The notes under the pieces are model-generated. The model saw only the letters and a list, made by a program, of their open reading frames with translations. It was not told the DNA's origin and did not search any database. A stretch of 64,000 nucleotides of DNA. Origin: Neoscytalidium dimidiatum (Eukaryota > Ascomycota > Dothideomycetes > Botryosphaeriales > Botryosphaeriaceae). The stretch is from NCBI GenBank assembly GCA_037367355.1, contig CM074704.1, forward strand, positions 992,001-1,056,000. Direction: 5' to 3'. A program made the position numbers and the translations under genes. Shown one piece after another: positions 1 to 11,081 of the stretch (position 1 is its first letter; the number at the start of each line of letters is the position of its first letter).

Positions 1-1031
1 GAAGAGGAGCCTGTGTTCCCGTGATGTCATTGCCCCCGTTAGTCCCGGTCCGCTGTCTGCCTCCATGCTTTCGATCTCGTTCCGGAGGCCGTTCCCGATT
101 CCGTACGTCGGGTGGCGGGGAAGACGATTTGTACTCACATGATGAAGAACGAGTAGAAGACCTGGACGGCGTACAGCGCGGCGCGGATGACCTTGACGCG
201 CTTCTCCTCGCGGGCGGACCAGGCGACGACGGCGCGCCCGCTGCTGCCTGCTGTGTTTCGGAGGAGTGAGCTCGTTTCGTCTACGGGGTTGTGGTTGTGG
301 CTGGTGTCATCATCGTCGTTGGGGTCTGGGGATGGGACGTCGTGGGTGTAAGCCCGGTTTGATCTCTTTTCACGTCCGTAGGTGGGAATGAAGACTGAGA
401 ACTTGTGGGGCCAGGTTGCTGGATGTGGATGGGGGGAACTGGGAGACAGAATCGGGAAGAAGCATAGGGAAAGGGTAAGATGAGGAGAGAGGTATTTGTG
501 GGGGGTTGGAGAGAACGGGCAAAAGGCAAAGAGCAAGCGTACCTGGCACGCCCGAACCACCAATCTTGACTCCGCTCTGACGCGCGGCCACAGAGGCCTC
601 ATAACGGCGTGAGACCTCACGGACGAGCTCGTAACCGGCGCATAGCACGACGACGCCGACCAGCGAGACCAGTAGGCTCCACGTCGAGCCAACGTGCCAT
701 GACCGGAAGACGATGCACAGGTCGGTCGTGTCCCAGGTGAACAGCATCTACATTACGGGATCACTCGAATGGTCAGCCCCCGGTGCTCATGTTTCCCGCG
801 CAAAACTGGCAATTATTATGAATATGGTGTTGGGCTATGGTGTAGAGGTCCCGGACTGTAGTGGGGTGATGGCGAGCAGCGAGGGCCGAGCTCGAGATAG
901 GGCTGGGAGGGAGAGAAGAGACGGACATTCATGTTGCACTTAGGCCCCATGTCCATTCCACCGTGGCCGCCGTGGCCGCCACCCATGTCGCCGTGGTCCA
1001 TGTGGCCGTGATCCATGTGTCCGTGGTCCAT
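1..1031 (-). CDS. CTR-family copper transporter (partial, C-terminus beyond left edge)
   Basis: High-affinity copper uptake transporter, expected as a trimer in the plasma or vacuolar membrane. Exons by splice reading: 1031-927, 747-543, 280-139 and 10-1, the last cut by the window edge; phases agree at every junction. The N-terminus is Met/His rich (three M-D-H-G repeats, then GGHGGMDMG), the typical extracellular copper-binding head. Exon 2 opens with MLFTWDT, which with the end of exon 1 gives MNMLFTWDT, the hallmark before helix 1. The third exon ends VFYSFFIM and the last exon adds LLF, the start of the second helix with the conserved M-x3-M-type region. The first donor is GTCCGT, weaker than the others, so the first junction is the least certain. 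The start is the first Met of the repeat head. It is divergent from the 3-HAO gene, with 712 bp between. Confidence 0.85.
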
Positions 1032-1743
1032 GGTGGTGTCGGATGCGGTGGTGTCGGTGTTATCGGGGATTGCGTGGAAGGAGCTGTGCTGTTATCGCGG
1101 TGGTGATCAAAGGAGGGCTATGGCGACCTTTAAGGCTGTCGGCCAGACTGCGGACGGGTAGGCGACTACAGAAAGGTTAATATCAGACCGGTTGCAGACA
1201 GGGCGCGGGGCGGCTGACTATGGGGCGACGATGAGCAAGTTAGAGGTCTTTTGTCGCAAGAGGTGTGTGGTGCGTGTGTGGTGCGTGTGTGCCTGGGGCA
1301 GCCAGCTGAAGCGTGTAACGGCGACACAAGATGCGAGACGCGTGAACTGAGCACTGACTCGGCATGCGTGTCAACCCCACGTCCGTCCGCCCTGCAGCCA
1401 AAAGCTTCGTCAGACCCTTCTTTACCGGCAGCAGCACAAAGGCGGCGATCAGGGCGGAGGAGTAGAGACGGGCGGCAGAAATGCAGGAGGGCCATAGCTC
1501 CCCGCGTCTCACGTCAATCTGCGCATCATACTTTTTTTCTCCCTTCCGTTTACTCATAAGCTGATTTCTCATCCATCCAATCCTCCCCCGCCGGCTACGG
1601 CCCGCTTCCGCCGCTACTGTTTCTCCTGCCATGACTGAATTGTGACTGCAACCTCAGAAATACCCCAATCCCATAGCCTTTAAGCTCCAAAAATCCTACT
1701 CCACAGGTAATCTGCATCCCGCGCTCGCTCATCTCCACGCAAA
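1032..1743. other. Divergent intergenic region between CTR and 3-HAO genes
   Basis: This 712-bp stretch holds the promoters of two divergent genes. I see no coding signal in it. A one-mismatch relative of the copper-regulator site TTTGCTCA (TGAGCAAG on the + strand at about 1232-1239) is present but too weak to call. Confidence 0.5.
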
Positions 1744-2555
1744 ATGCAGCAATCAATTCGCTCCGCCTTCGTCGCCGCGCGACGGGCAGCGACCTCATCC
1801 ACCCTGCTAACACCCGGTACGATCCGTCCTCTCGCCGCCGCCGCCGCCACTGCTACGCCAGCAGCCGCGAGGAAAAACAATGGCACCACCACGACGAAGC
1901 ATTCCTTCTCCAGCAGCGCGCGGCGACCCGCCCCTCTCACGCCGCCCGTCAACCTGCCAAAATGGTACGATCCAGAACCCATCCACCCACCGGCTGCCGG
2001 TCGCGCCAGTTGACCAACAAAAACCCCTCTCTTGCCCCCCACAATAGGCTCTCCGAGAACTCGCACCTCCTCCAGCCGCCCGTGAACAACTACTGCGTCA
2101 CGAACGAGCACATGACGGTCATGATCGTCGGCGGGCCCAACGCCCGCACCGACTACCACATCAACAGCACGCCCGAGTGGTTCTACCAGTACCGCGGCCG
2201 CATGCTGCTCAAGGTCGTCGACCCGGAGCACGACGGCCCCACGAAGCCCTTCCGCGACATCTACATCGACGAGGGCGAGATGTTCCTGCTGCCGCCCGAC
2301 GTCCCGCACAACCCGGTCAGGTTCGCGGACACGGTCGGCATCGTGCTGGAGCAGCCCCGGCCCCAGGGCAGCGTGGACAGGCTGAGGTGGTACTGCCAGG
2401 CCTGCGGCAGCCAGGTGCACGAGAAGAGCTTCCATTGCATGGATCTGGGGACGCAGATCAAGGACGCGGTGAACGCGTTCAAGGAGGACGAGCGCGCGCG
2501 GACGTGCAAGAAGTGCGGGACGCTGTGCGATGTCGTGCCGAAGCAGAAGTCGTGA
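1744..2555 (+). CDS. BNA1: 3-hydroxyanthranilate 3,4-dioxygenase with N-terminal extension
   Basis: Opens the ring of 3-hydroxyanthranilate in the kynurenine route from tryptophan to NAD+. Exons are 1744-1964 and 2048-2555, giving 242 aa; the 83-bp intron splits Trp74, and the join gives [20 protein letters not shown], as in the family. Iron ligands are visible as His111, Glu117 and His161, with substrate arginines Arg107 and Arg165 and Glu175. Two CxxC pairs near the C-terminus (CQACG and CKKCG) form the rubredoxin-like metal site found in fungal and bacterial enzymes. Family members are usually about 175-190 aa; here about 65 extra residues precede the catalytic core. They are rich in Ala, Arg, Ser and Thr, have no acidic residue, and contain [11 protein letters not shown], like a mitochondrial presequence. 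Exon 1 has no other in-frame Met, so the extension belongs to this model. Confidence 0.95.
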
Positions 2556-2667
2556 AGGAAATAGTGGTGTTTGAGTGGGTATGACGTTGGGCCGAGACGA
2601 GGAAAATAATGCAAGTCGGATCGGTTTAAAAGTTGGTATGACGGACGGTAGTACTATGTTTGATCAC

Positions 2668-2669
<2 letters not shown>

Positions 2670-2702
<33 letters not shown>
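2670..2702. repeat. (CT)n dinucleotide microsatellite
   Basis: About 16 uninterrupted CT units lie between the convergent 3-HAO and ORC3 genes, probably within 3' untranslated sequence. Confidence 0.95.
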
Positions 2703-2705
<3 letters not shown>

Positions 2706-2803
2706 CACTCTTTTTCTTTTCCCTCTTCTCTATGGATGTAGGATATCTAGTATGATGACGACTTTCCCGCCACAAGGCTCCCATCACGGAAATTCAACTC
2801 CCT

Positions 2804-5081
2804 TTACAGACCTTTCCAGGCTAATTTCGCGACGTGATCTGTCTTCTTCCTGCTTGCTTTGACGAGCCCAAGATACTTCAGCTCGGCAAGCGATCGCTGG
2901 AACAATGCCCTACACTAGAGTCAACACGGGCTTCAAGCAACAATAACGGAGCTTCCTTACATCGACATGCTCTCATCTACCTCGTCTTCGCCAACGATAG
3001 CGTTGAAGGCAAGCCACAAGTCATTGACGTTGATGAGATTTCCCGACTCCAGGTACAACTGGTACAAGATGGCTGTCGGGGGCTGAGTCGACGAGAGCGC
3101 TCCCTAAATCACCCTTTAACAGCTATACGAGGGCCAAGTTGACCAGGTAAACTCACCTCTGTTCCCTTAGCATTCTCACAGCAACTACAATTCAGATAGT
3201 CATGTGGCGCAGACAACGCCCTCTCCACCGCCACGCGCGGCTTGGGCGTGAAGACGTCCTTGTGCGGGCTCCTGAGATCATACACCACCGCTTCATGGAG
3301 GAATAGCTCCTGCGGCGTGACCAACACCTTCCCGAAATAGCCTTCAAGCCATCCGTGCAGTTCCTCTACGATCTCTGAGTAGGCGGCGTCGGTGGCGGAC
3401 AGGGCTGACTTCTGCTTGCTGAGCTCGACCTTCTGGGCAACGATGGTTGTGCGGAGGGTGTCGTGGCGCAGGTCGTGGGCGCTGCGGAGAGGCTGGCTGG
3501 GCGTTGCGCTGCTGCCGAGGAGTTTCTTCAGATCCGCATGGATCTTTCTGATGGCCTTGTCGGTGATCTCTGATTGGGCGAGGATGGAGAGCAGGTTGGA
3601 AAGGGTGTCTGAAGAGGCCTTTTTGACTGCCAGCAGGAAGTCACGAATGAGGGGAGATCTGTTGAGTTCGCCTGAGGCTGCCCGAATATAGAGACTGGAC
3701 GTCGGTATAGACGGTAGTCGTGGGATTGAGTCTCGCAGATCCTTGAGAATGATGCAAGCTCTCACCACGCAGTGAAGTTTTTCCTGGGTGGCCGCAATCT
3801 GCTCCATGGCGCAGTCGAACAGAAATTTGTCTGATTCCAGTAAACTGCGGACAGTGGCAGCATCACGCTCTTCGATGAGACCCTCGGCGAACCTGTATTC
3901 GATCAGTCAAAAGATCATGCGTGAACACGTGCGATCGCACTTTTGGAAAGAGTCCGCGTTACGGAGAGCCTCAATGTCATCGCTGGTGACTTGTTCATAT
4001 GCCAAGTCCATCCGGAGGAAAATACTGAGAGGATTCGCGAAGAAATGGGACATATATGCATACTTGATTTGTTAGCGAATTGTTCTTGTAGAAGATGGTG
4101 GTTAGCTTACCTTCAAGGCATCTATAAAGGTCTCAACGCTCTGTATGTGGTCTTTATGCCTCTCAAACGCTCGTTTGCTAAGGTCGGAGCCTAGCCACAG
4201 AGGTGCACCGCCGTCAACTGTCTTGAGGAATACCTGCTCTAGTACCTCATCTGCCTGCGCAACGTCGAACTTAGAGCCTTCAAGGCACCGGATAGCAGCA
4301 CTTGGGAGCTTTTCCTGGAAGCCTTCTGCAGACGTGGCAACGCCGAATAGTAATACAAATGGAATCCGGTCGAGCCATGAGCTTCAAAGAAGTAAGTGGG
4401 GGTGCCGAAACTTGGGCTATCAGATTGAATACCTCATAAGCTGAATTGCGTCGGCCAGCAGAGGCCCCTCGAACGCCTCGCTGTCTCGGAAAGTGACGAC
4501 CACGTGGGCAGGTTTTTGCTCCTTGCACCATTCAAATAGTAGTTGCAAGTCATAATTCAGCAGCTTGGGGCCCTTCCGTCGGATGGAGACATGCTCATCG
4601 CCATCGTCATCCTCGGCGGAAGTGGCTTTACGGATAAGGGTTTTCAGCAGAGTTTTGAGATTGGGGCATTCGCTGGAAGTTAGAGCAACAAAGGCACTAT
4701 GTGCTTCATCGGCGGTCCTTTGGGCCAGGCTGTCGAAGAATTGGGCATGCGATGCGATGCTGGGGCCGGCAACAACCAAGCCGGTAGGAATTTTCGAGCG
4801 TTGATCCTGGGCAAAGCCGGCAATCTTGATGAAGTCTATGATCTCGCTCAGCGTAGCGTGGTGGACCTCATCGATGATTCTCTGGGGCAAAGAGTAAGCG
4901 GGCGGGTCTTGTCCAAGGCGGGGGGACGTACGTCGATGCGCTCTTGCTGTGCATCCCAAAGCTCGCGACACGTCTTTTTCCGCAGCTCTAAAGAAGGGCT
5001 ATCGCTAGCTACGTTGACACGTCGCCGTTTTGAGGGCCTCTCATCCTGGGGCTTGAATACGTAGCATTTCTCGTGTTCCAT
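2804..5081 (-). CDS. ORC3: Origin recognition complex subunit 3
   Basis: Subunit of the six-protein complex that marks DNA replication origins in the nucleus and loads the MCM helicase. Seven exons: 5081-4932, 4881-4433, 4381-4111, 4062-3941, 3892-3157, 3082-2961, 2909-2804; phases agree throughout and the product is 651 aa, normal for fungal ORC3. Diagnostic segments are GLVVAGPSIASH (about residues 84-95), the region with CPNLKTLLKTLIRKA, LLNYDLQLLFEWC, VVTFRDSEAFEGPLLAD, and the C-terminal winged-helix end with FTPKPRVAVERALSAPHDYL. The last exons encode the helix LYQLYLESGNLINVYDLW-like segment and the terminal ELKYLGLVKASRKKTDHVAK. No intact Walker motif is seen, as expected for ORC3. 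The 3' end faces the end of the 3-HAO gene at 248 bp. The acceptor of the last exon (TGTAG before GGCATTG) was chosen because it restores MALFQRSLAELKYLG. Confidence 0.93.
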
Positions 5082-5381
5082 ACTGTTAGAGGCCGTATGT
5101 TGTGTCCACGCGATGGAGATGTTTGCTTATCGTTCCCGCCAAGCTCGCGCGTGAAGCGCGCATTCACGGGCGCACGTGCCAAAGCAGACGGAGTCCCAGC
5201 AGAGTAGTAAGTGGGTTGACTACGGCGCCGGTTCGGAGCCGTTCTCTTTCTCACTCTCAAAGATGGATCGGAAGCATGCATTTCTGGCTCTGTGGCCATT
5301 GTTCATATCATTTGTATCTAGAAAATTTTCCTTGTTTGCCTCCATCTCAGAAACCACAAGAACTTTCTACCTAATAAACTC
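5082..5381. other. Intergenic spacer ORC3 / G-patch gene
   Basis: This 300-bp spacer lies between two minus-strand genes and holds the ORC3 promoter. No gene or distinct motif is seen. Confidence 0.5.
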
Positions 5382-6433
5382 CTAGTCGTGGTCCTCTTCC
5401 GTTATGCCTGGGCATCCTTCCATCTCCTTGTCTGGATACCTGTATTTGCACCAGAAGCAGTAATTGTGCTTTTCGCGGAGATACTGGACCACTTGCTCCA
5501 ACTTCTGCTGCGGTTCCAAAGCGTTGAATTCCTCAAGCTCAGAGTCCTCTTCGGCGAGGTCCTCATGCACGACTGTCTTGCTCTTGTCATCCCTGCCGAG
5601 ACCGTGCTTGTCGTCCTCATCTTCGTCGGGGTCGTCATAGGTGGGCAGACGCGTTGATCTAGTTTCGAGCTCCTTGCGCATGACGCTTTCGCTTTCCTTT
5701 TCCAGCCGGAAACGCACAAGGCCGCGCCAGACCAGTGGAATACTCTTCAGGGGCCTGCTACGCTCATCGATAGGATAGAAGGGCCTTTTGGATGTGTCAC
5801 CGTTGCCAGGATCGTCTTCGTCTACCTCGGTATCAAGCTTTTCGGCAGCCTTCTGGGCCCCGATGAACTGACCCTCCATCCTCCTGTTCTTGTTGTCCTG
5901 TGCCATGGCCTGGAAGTATTCCTCTTCAGTCTCCTTGTCGAGCTTAGCCTTCTTCGCGTGGTCCTCGTATGCCTCACGCAGCTTGCGCTTCTTGTCTGAC
6001 TCCATACCGAGGCCTTCACGGCCCTCCTTCATCTGCACTCTGATAGGCTCTGCAGCACCATAGTCACCCTTGCCAAGCTTCCCGCCCTTCTTGAAGCCCA
6101 TTTTGGCAAGCATCTTGAAGCCCTTGTTGGAGCTATCAATGGCAGTGTCCAGGGCAGCCTCGCGAGCTTGTTCGGCCTCCTCTTCGCGCTGGCGTTTCGT
6201 CTTATGGTTCTGGCTTCGTTCGATTCGCTTTACTGGGAGTGAGTGTTAAAAATGTTAAAAGGTTGGTGAGTATTGCGACGCACCTCCCGCTTTTCACGTT
6301 GCATCCTCTGCAGCGACGTCTCCTTCTTGGTGGGCTCCTCGATGACCATGTTCATGTAGTCATCATCATCGTCGTCGTCGTCGACAGCGGCCGCAGCGGC
6401 CGAGCGCGCATCATCCTTGGCAGTGGGCGCCAT
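5382..6433 (-). CDS. G-patch domain protein, GPATCH11-type
   Basis: Probable RNA-processing cofactor; G-patch proteins activate DEAH-box helicases. Exons 6433-6284 and 6227-5382, 331 aa. The N-terminus carries an Ala run and eight aspartates (residues 18-25). A coiled, charged stretch leads to the G-patch at about residues 86-112 (NKGFKMLAKMGFKKGGKLG). A long charged helix follows. The C-terminal module reads LEQVVQYLREKHNYCFWC, with a further Cys in EGCPG and the terminal tetrapeptide EDHD; this Cys-bearing C-terminal domain is what separates GPATCH11 (CCDC75) relatives from other G-patch proteins. The acceptor just before CGAATCG was chosen because it keeps phase 0. In animals this family has been linked to the kinetochore and RNA processing; its role in fungi is not settled. 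Confidence 0.88.
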
Positions 6434-8148
6434 TTCCGCTGGACGAAGACTGCGGTGGTGGACAGGAGCGATGGTGTTTGATGTGCAGCTGTGACCTCAT
6501 GGGCTCCAGAAAATCGGCGGCAGGACGGGCGCCGAAGTCGATCGGAGGCTCGGCCGCCGACTGGGCGTCGCCTTGACAGCTACATCGAGCCTTCGCAAAC
6601 ACACCATCCTGAACATCAATTTTTTTTTTGGGCCCTCCTCTCTCAATGGCCCACCAGCGATGCGAGCAGATGCCTAGTTCGGCATCTCCGGCATGAAAAG
6701 TAGTGGACCATACGGCATGTCCGCGCCGCAACGCTAATATGGAGCCTCACCGTGTTCCTTGTAACATTCCGCGAACGTTCTTTCGCTGCTCCTCTGACAC
6801 AAGCGGCTCTTGGGCTTGACGCCAGTCTTACAGACCTAGACCGCGAGCCCGACATTTCCGCCGCCAGCCGCAAGCCTCCGGAGGCGGTTGGAACTGAGAA
6901 TTGTCCATGCCCGCGGCAAAGGAGACAACGACAGCGGCTCGCGTGACCGGGCGCCACGCCCCCCTGCACGCCATTGCATTCCCATCGGTCAGCACGGCAG
7001 CCCATTGGCTTCCGTGCGGCGTGCACCTGCATGGCCCAGTAGCCATGGCTCAAAGCATCTATCGATCATCAGCCGGGAGGTTCAGGGCAGCTGCACTCGG
7101 AGCAAGCGAATACGGATGGTTAGCCGCTTCCATGCCACACTAGCCTACGACTTGCCTTCTTCAGGCCCTCCCCCGAACGCTTCGGCCCTCCCCCGGTGAT
7201 CATCCCCGGCCTTCTCGCCTCTATTGGGCTCCGGGGTTGCAAATGCGGGGAAAACTCATCAAACCTCTGCTGCCTCTACCACCTCCTGGTCCTTAGCAGA
7301 CCTGCCAGCTGTAACAATTCACAACCACCTTGCTAGCAGCCTGCCAAGGGCCCGCTGCCATCATTATTGCCTCTACCGTTGCACCTGCGTCCAGCTGATC
7401 ACAACCACAGTGGCGAATCACTCACAAGGGGAAAGGGAAGTAGTCCTTTCCTTCCCGGATCCCTTTTCTTCAGTCTTCGCCGGCTAGCCTGTGCCTATCA
7501 TCGGTGAAGAGCGCAAAAGAGACATCTAGTCCGTCTCCCAATTTCCTCAGTCCCGAATACCGGGATCGCATGCGTCGTGTTGTGTAACGAGATGGACTGC
7601 GGCGGCTTTTGTGCAGCCGACACCTCCGTTTCATACAGATTTTCAGCTTTGATCTGCAGCATGTGCGCGCTCGAAGTCTTTGTTAGCCTCGGTCCAGTCA
7701 GGTGTTCAATTTGGGCTAACCTGTGATGTGATGCTGCCCCGTTCAAGCTTCACCGTCAAGCCTCCTATTGGTCCACTTGCTTCTGACAACACTAGCTATC
7801 CGCAGCAGGGCCCTGCTTCGACTACGATGCTGGCGGCCATTCGACAAAGGAAGCTGCCTTCGCCTTCTTCGCCTCTCGGTTGGCCCCGAAAACTGCAAGT
7901 ATCTTCCCGGTCATTGGCCACCCCCATTCAGGCGCAACTTCCGAGGAGCATGTGCTTCAAGAGGGCCGCCTGTCCGCAACATACCTAGGCCTCGATCACT
8001 TCCCCGCTTCGCATCTTCCTCTTTTCCTCTACGCTCTAGCCACCACGTGTGTAGCTCATGCCAAACACCGCGGCCTAACCGACTATCTCCATCTCAACAA
8101 GGCAGAATCAAGCTTTCCCCGCTCTTGCAACAGCACAGATCCAGGAAG
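6434..8148. other. Intergenic region, no gene recognised
   Basis: This 1.7-kb stretch has only short overlapping open frames on both strands, none with family resemblance. It includes the promoters of the G-patch gene (left) and the DUF3712 gene (right). Confidence 0.5.
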
Positions 8149-9347
8149 ATGGAAGAAACAACGAAAGGCACTTCTTACACGGACAACGTTGAATCAAATG
8201 GCGCGCCGACCGCTGGCTTCGTGAAGAAACAATCGTTTGGGTCTAGAGTGAAGCGGCACTGCGCGAGGTTCTGGTGGCTGTGGTTCCTCATTTTCGCGGC
8301 CATTGTCTTGGTCATTGTATTGCCAATGTAAGCTGCCAATACCATTATGCACGTCATTCTGGTTAAAACAACACACGGGAACTAACTCACGTGCGACAAT
8401 AGCATCTACGTGGGCGTGCCGCACAAGGGACAAAAGGAGGTGAACAAGGCTACGATTGAAGTAACATACCAAGGGATCAGCAACCCCCAGCCTGGTTCTT
8501 ACCATCTTGTTTTGAATAATACCGTCAGGAGCACGAGCAGCTATCATCCAACTATCTCGTCGTTCAACGGCTCGCTCTTTTTGGAAGACACTTTGCCGGA
8601 TATCAAGCCTTTTGGCTACATTACTATCCCTAAAGTCAAATCGGAGCGCGTAACTCCGGTTGATGTTGATCAAGATGTTGAGATCGCGGACATGGATCAG
8701 TTTATTGCGTACAATAAGCTGGTCATCAGCAGCGAGGAGTTCAGGTTGGGGCTGCGGGGCCGGCCGTCCGTGAAGCTGAGCGGCTTGCCCTCATTCGATG
8801 TTGATTACAACAAAGTCGTCACGATGAAGGGTATGTTCTATTACGCCAGTCACAGCCTTACACCATTTTACAAGGAAAAAAAGAAAGGTAAGCTAACACA
8901 CGTTCCGCAGGCCTCAATAAGCTCGCCGGTCTGGCCATCACCTCCGCCGACATCAGGACGACGCCCGAGCCCGACGGCGCGACGCTCCTCGGCACGGTCG
9001 TCATCCCGAACCCCTCAGTCATCGCCGTGGCCATGGGCAACGTGACCATGGACCTCTCCGTCAATGGCACCTACATCGGCTACACCCTCATCCCGGACCT
9101 GAACCTCGTGCCCGGCAATAACACCTTCAACATGCGCTCCTACGTCAACACCACCCTCGTCCTCGGCCTTGTCTCCCGCCAGTACACTGATTTCGTGCTC
9201 CCGCTCGACATCATCGGGAACAGCAGCATCAATGCCGCTGGCGAGCATATTCCGTGGCTGGAAGCGGCCATCAAGGAGAATACGATTCGCTACGATCTGA
9301 ATCTTGCTAGCGCCCTGGGTGGAGGCCTTGGCGGAGGGAGCTCCTAA
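8149..9347 (+). CDS. DUF3712 / LEA-like single-pass membrane protein
   Basis: Conserved fungal membrane protein of unknown function. Exons 8149-8327, 8403-8830 and 8911-9347, 347 aa. A basic cytoplasmic N-terminus (VKKQSFGSRVKRHCAR) precedes one transmembrane helix at about residues 41-62 (FWWLWFLIFAAIVLVIVLPM). The rest is a predicted extracytoplasmic beta-rich domain with segments such as SYHPTISSFNGSLFLED, TIPNPSVIAVAMGNVTMDLSVNG-like pattern, and several N-glycosylation sequons. This layout matches the fungal DUF3712 family, related to the LEA-type beta fold, often vacuolar or cell-surface. The chain ends in a Gly-rich tail (LGGGLGGGSS). The start was chosen at the first Met that keeps an N-terminal basic segment before the helix. 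The 3' end converges on the repeat-protein gene 542 bp away. Confidence 0.85.
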
Positions 9348-9889
9348 ACTTTTTACCTGGAAGGACAAAATGGTGAAATTGGCGGGATGGGCGGCTGACG
9401 TGTACGCATTTCTTTTGTAGGATTTAGGGCGGTAATGCTAATTTCCAAGGGTACTAAGCGGCCGTGATAGCAATTGCAGTCATGATGGGTGTGGCGAAGC
9501 TGCTGGTGCAGCGTTATGTTAGAGACTTCCATTGGGTGACGATCTTTTACACTGTACATGCCTGTCATTCTAGCCTACGGACCACACCAAACCGGAGTCA
9601 TCTCAAGTAAGGGAATACCATCTTTGACACGTAGGAACGAGTCAGATAGAACGTTATCCAAGCCAGTTACCGGCACGCTTATATGCAATTTGTAGAAATG
9701 TTACAATACCCTCAAGAGAGTTTCACACGTCTGGGAGCAGTGGAATGTCTTCAGAAAGCCTGCTATGTTCAGATAGATTCATCCAAAGTACCTTGCAGCG
9801 AAAAGTACATGAGTTATATCTATATCCTTTGTACTTCTCCATCGCGCTTTCCAGTATCAACGGGCGTGAAAATGAAAGTCAACGGCTTC
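9348..9889. other. Convergent intergenic region
   Basis: This 542-bp stretch lies between the 3' ends of two convergent genes. It is moderately AT rich and no gene is seen. Confidence 0.5.
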
Positions 9890-11081
9890 CTACTCGCTCT
9901 CCTTGGTCCCGTTCTCCTTCACGCCGCTCTCTTTGGATTCATTCTCCTTAGTCTCGTTCTCCTTAGTCTCGCTCTCTTTGGTCTCGTTCTCCTTAGTCTC
10001 GTTCTCCTTAGTCTCGTTCTCCTTAGTCTCGTTCTCCTTAGTCTCGCTCTCTTTGGTCTCGTTCTCCTTAGTCTCACTCTCGTTGGTCTCGTTCTCCTTG
10101 GTCCCACTCTCTTTGGTCTCGCTCTCGTTGGTCTCGCTCTCGTTGGTCTCGTTCTCCTTAGTCTCACTCTCGTTGGTCTCGTTCTCCTTAGTCTTGCTCT
10201 CGTTGGTCTTACTCTCGTTGGTCTCGCTCTCGTTGGTCTCGCTCTCTTTGATCTCGCTCTCTTTGGTCTCGTTGTCGTTGTTACCATTCTCCTTGACCTC
10301 AATTTCCTTGGTTTCGTCCTTCAGAGTGTCACCGTTGGTAGTACCGTTCGCGTCGGGCAGCGGACCGGCCCAGTCATAGATGAGCTTGAGCTTGAGGACC
10401 TTCTTGCCCGATTTGTCCTTGACGATGACGTGTCGCGTGTATCTCCTCTCGCCATTGACATCCTCGAACCCCCAGAACTGGTTCGCGGTCCAGCCCTTCT
10501 TGGTGCTCTCGACGTACGTCTCGATGGCCTCGCCCTTCTCGAGGAAGGCGGGCTCCCACCCTTCCTTCATCCACCTCCCGTCCTCGTCGTCGGCGACGTC
10601 GGCCAGGTTGACCCTGCGGGTGCGGCCGCGGACCTCGCCGAAGACGATGTCGCTGTGCTCGCGCCAGGACCAGTTGAGGGTGCGCAGCTCGCGCGTGCCC
10701 TGCAGGCCGGGGGTGATGACCTGATCGATGTCGATGTGCTCGACGCCCTCGTCGTCCTTGTAGTGCTTGTGGTTGAGCGTCACGGTCGCGAAGCTGATGG
10801 TCTTGCGGATGAACCAGCTTACGCCCTGCAGGGAGAGGACGGCATCGGTGTTACCGGAAAGCTTCTTGTTCTGTCCGACTGCCAGTTAGTAGGCCATCGA
10901 TCGGGCTCGTATGGAAACATGCTAATGCGGGAGGGGGAAGTTTTGCGGAACGGGAAGGGGCGGATAAAGGAGGAGGGGCACGGAGGAAACGGGGAAGCGG
11001 GCGTGGAATGGGGCGGGAAAGAGGTACCATGATCCATTGTCCGTTGAGGTCGTAGATGGTTTTCTCCGGCGGAGCAGCCAT
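9890..11081 (-). CDS. Fungal lipocalin-like (calycin-type) protein with charged pentapeptide-repeat tail
   Basis: Exons 11081-11028 and 10870-9890, 344 aa. The N-terminal about 200 residues contain YDLNGQWIMNKKLSGNTDAV, a Trp-rich beta pattern (LQGVSWFIRKT, LNWSWREHSDIVFG) and a closing strand KKVLKLKLIYDWAG. I recognise this as a conserved fungal domain that looks like a calycin/lipocalin barrel, possibly binding a small hydrophobic ligand; that function is inferred. From about residue 222 to the end runs a tail of 24 pentapeptides of the form E-(N/S)-E-T-(K/N), encoded by a 15-bp tandem array. There is no signal peptide, so the protein is probably cytosolic. The first acceptor (GGACAG before AACAAG) was chosen because it keeps phase 0 and joins IM to NKKLSG. 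Confidence 0.82.
9893..10261. repeat. 15-bp tandem coding repeat, about 24 units
   Basis: On the + strand the unit reads gttctccttagtctc with one or two changes per copy. It encodes E-N-E-T-K-type pentapeptides on the minus strand. Units mix two spellings (ESET/ENET and K/N endings) and some adjacent copies are identical, which suggests recent slippage or unequal crossing over. Confidence 0.95.

Noticed and set aside
135..692. Minus-strand 185-codon frame in the copper transporter
   Set aside because: It reads through the second intron; only its end (DETSSLLRN to FFIM) is real coding sequence.
1232..1239. Mac1/Cuf1-type copper regulatory site
   Set aside because: It differs by one base from the consensus and occurs once; this is expected by chance.
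9893..10261. Regular direct repeats that might suggest a CRISPR array
   Set aside because: Units are 15 bp, contiguous without spacers, in frame with a coding sequence, and the genome is eukaryotic.
9683..11032. Plus-strand 449-codon open frame of Leu-rich repeats
   Set aside because: It is the antisense shadow of the minus-strand pentapeptide-repeat gene; the protein would be a featureless hydrophobic repeat, and the minus strand has a conserved domain and introns.
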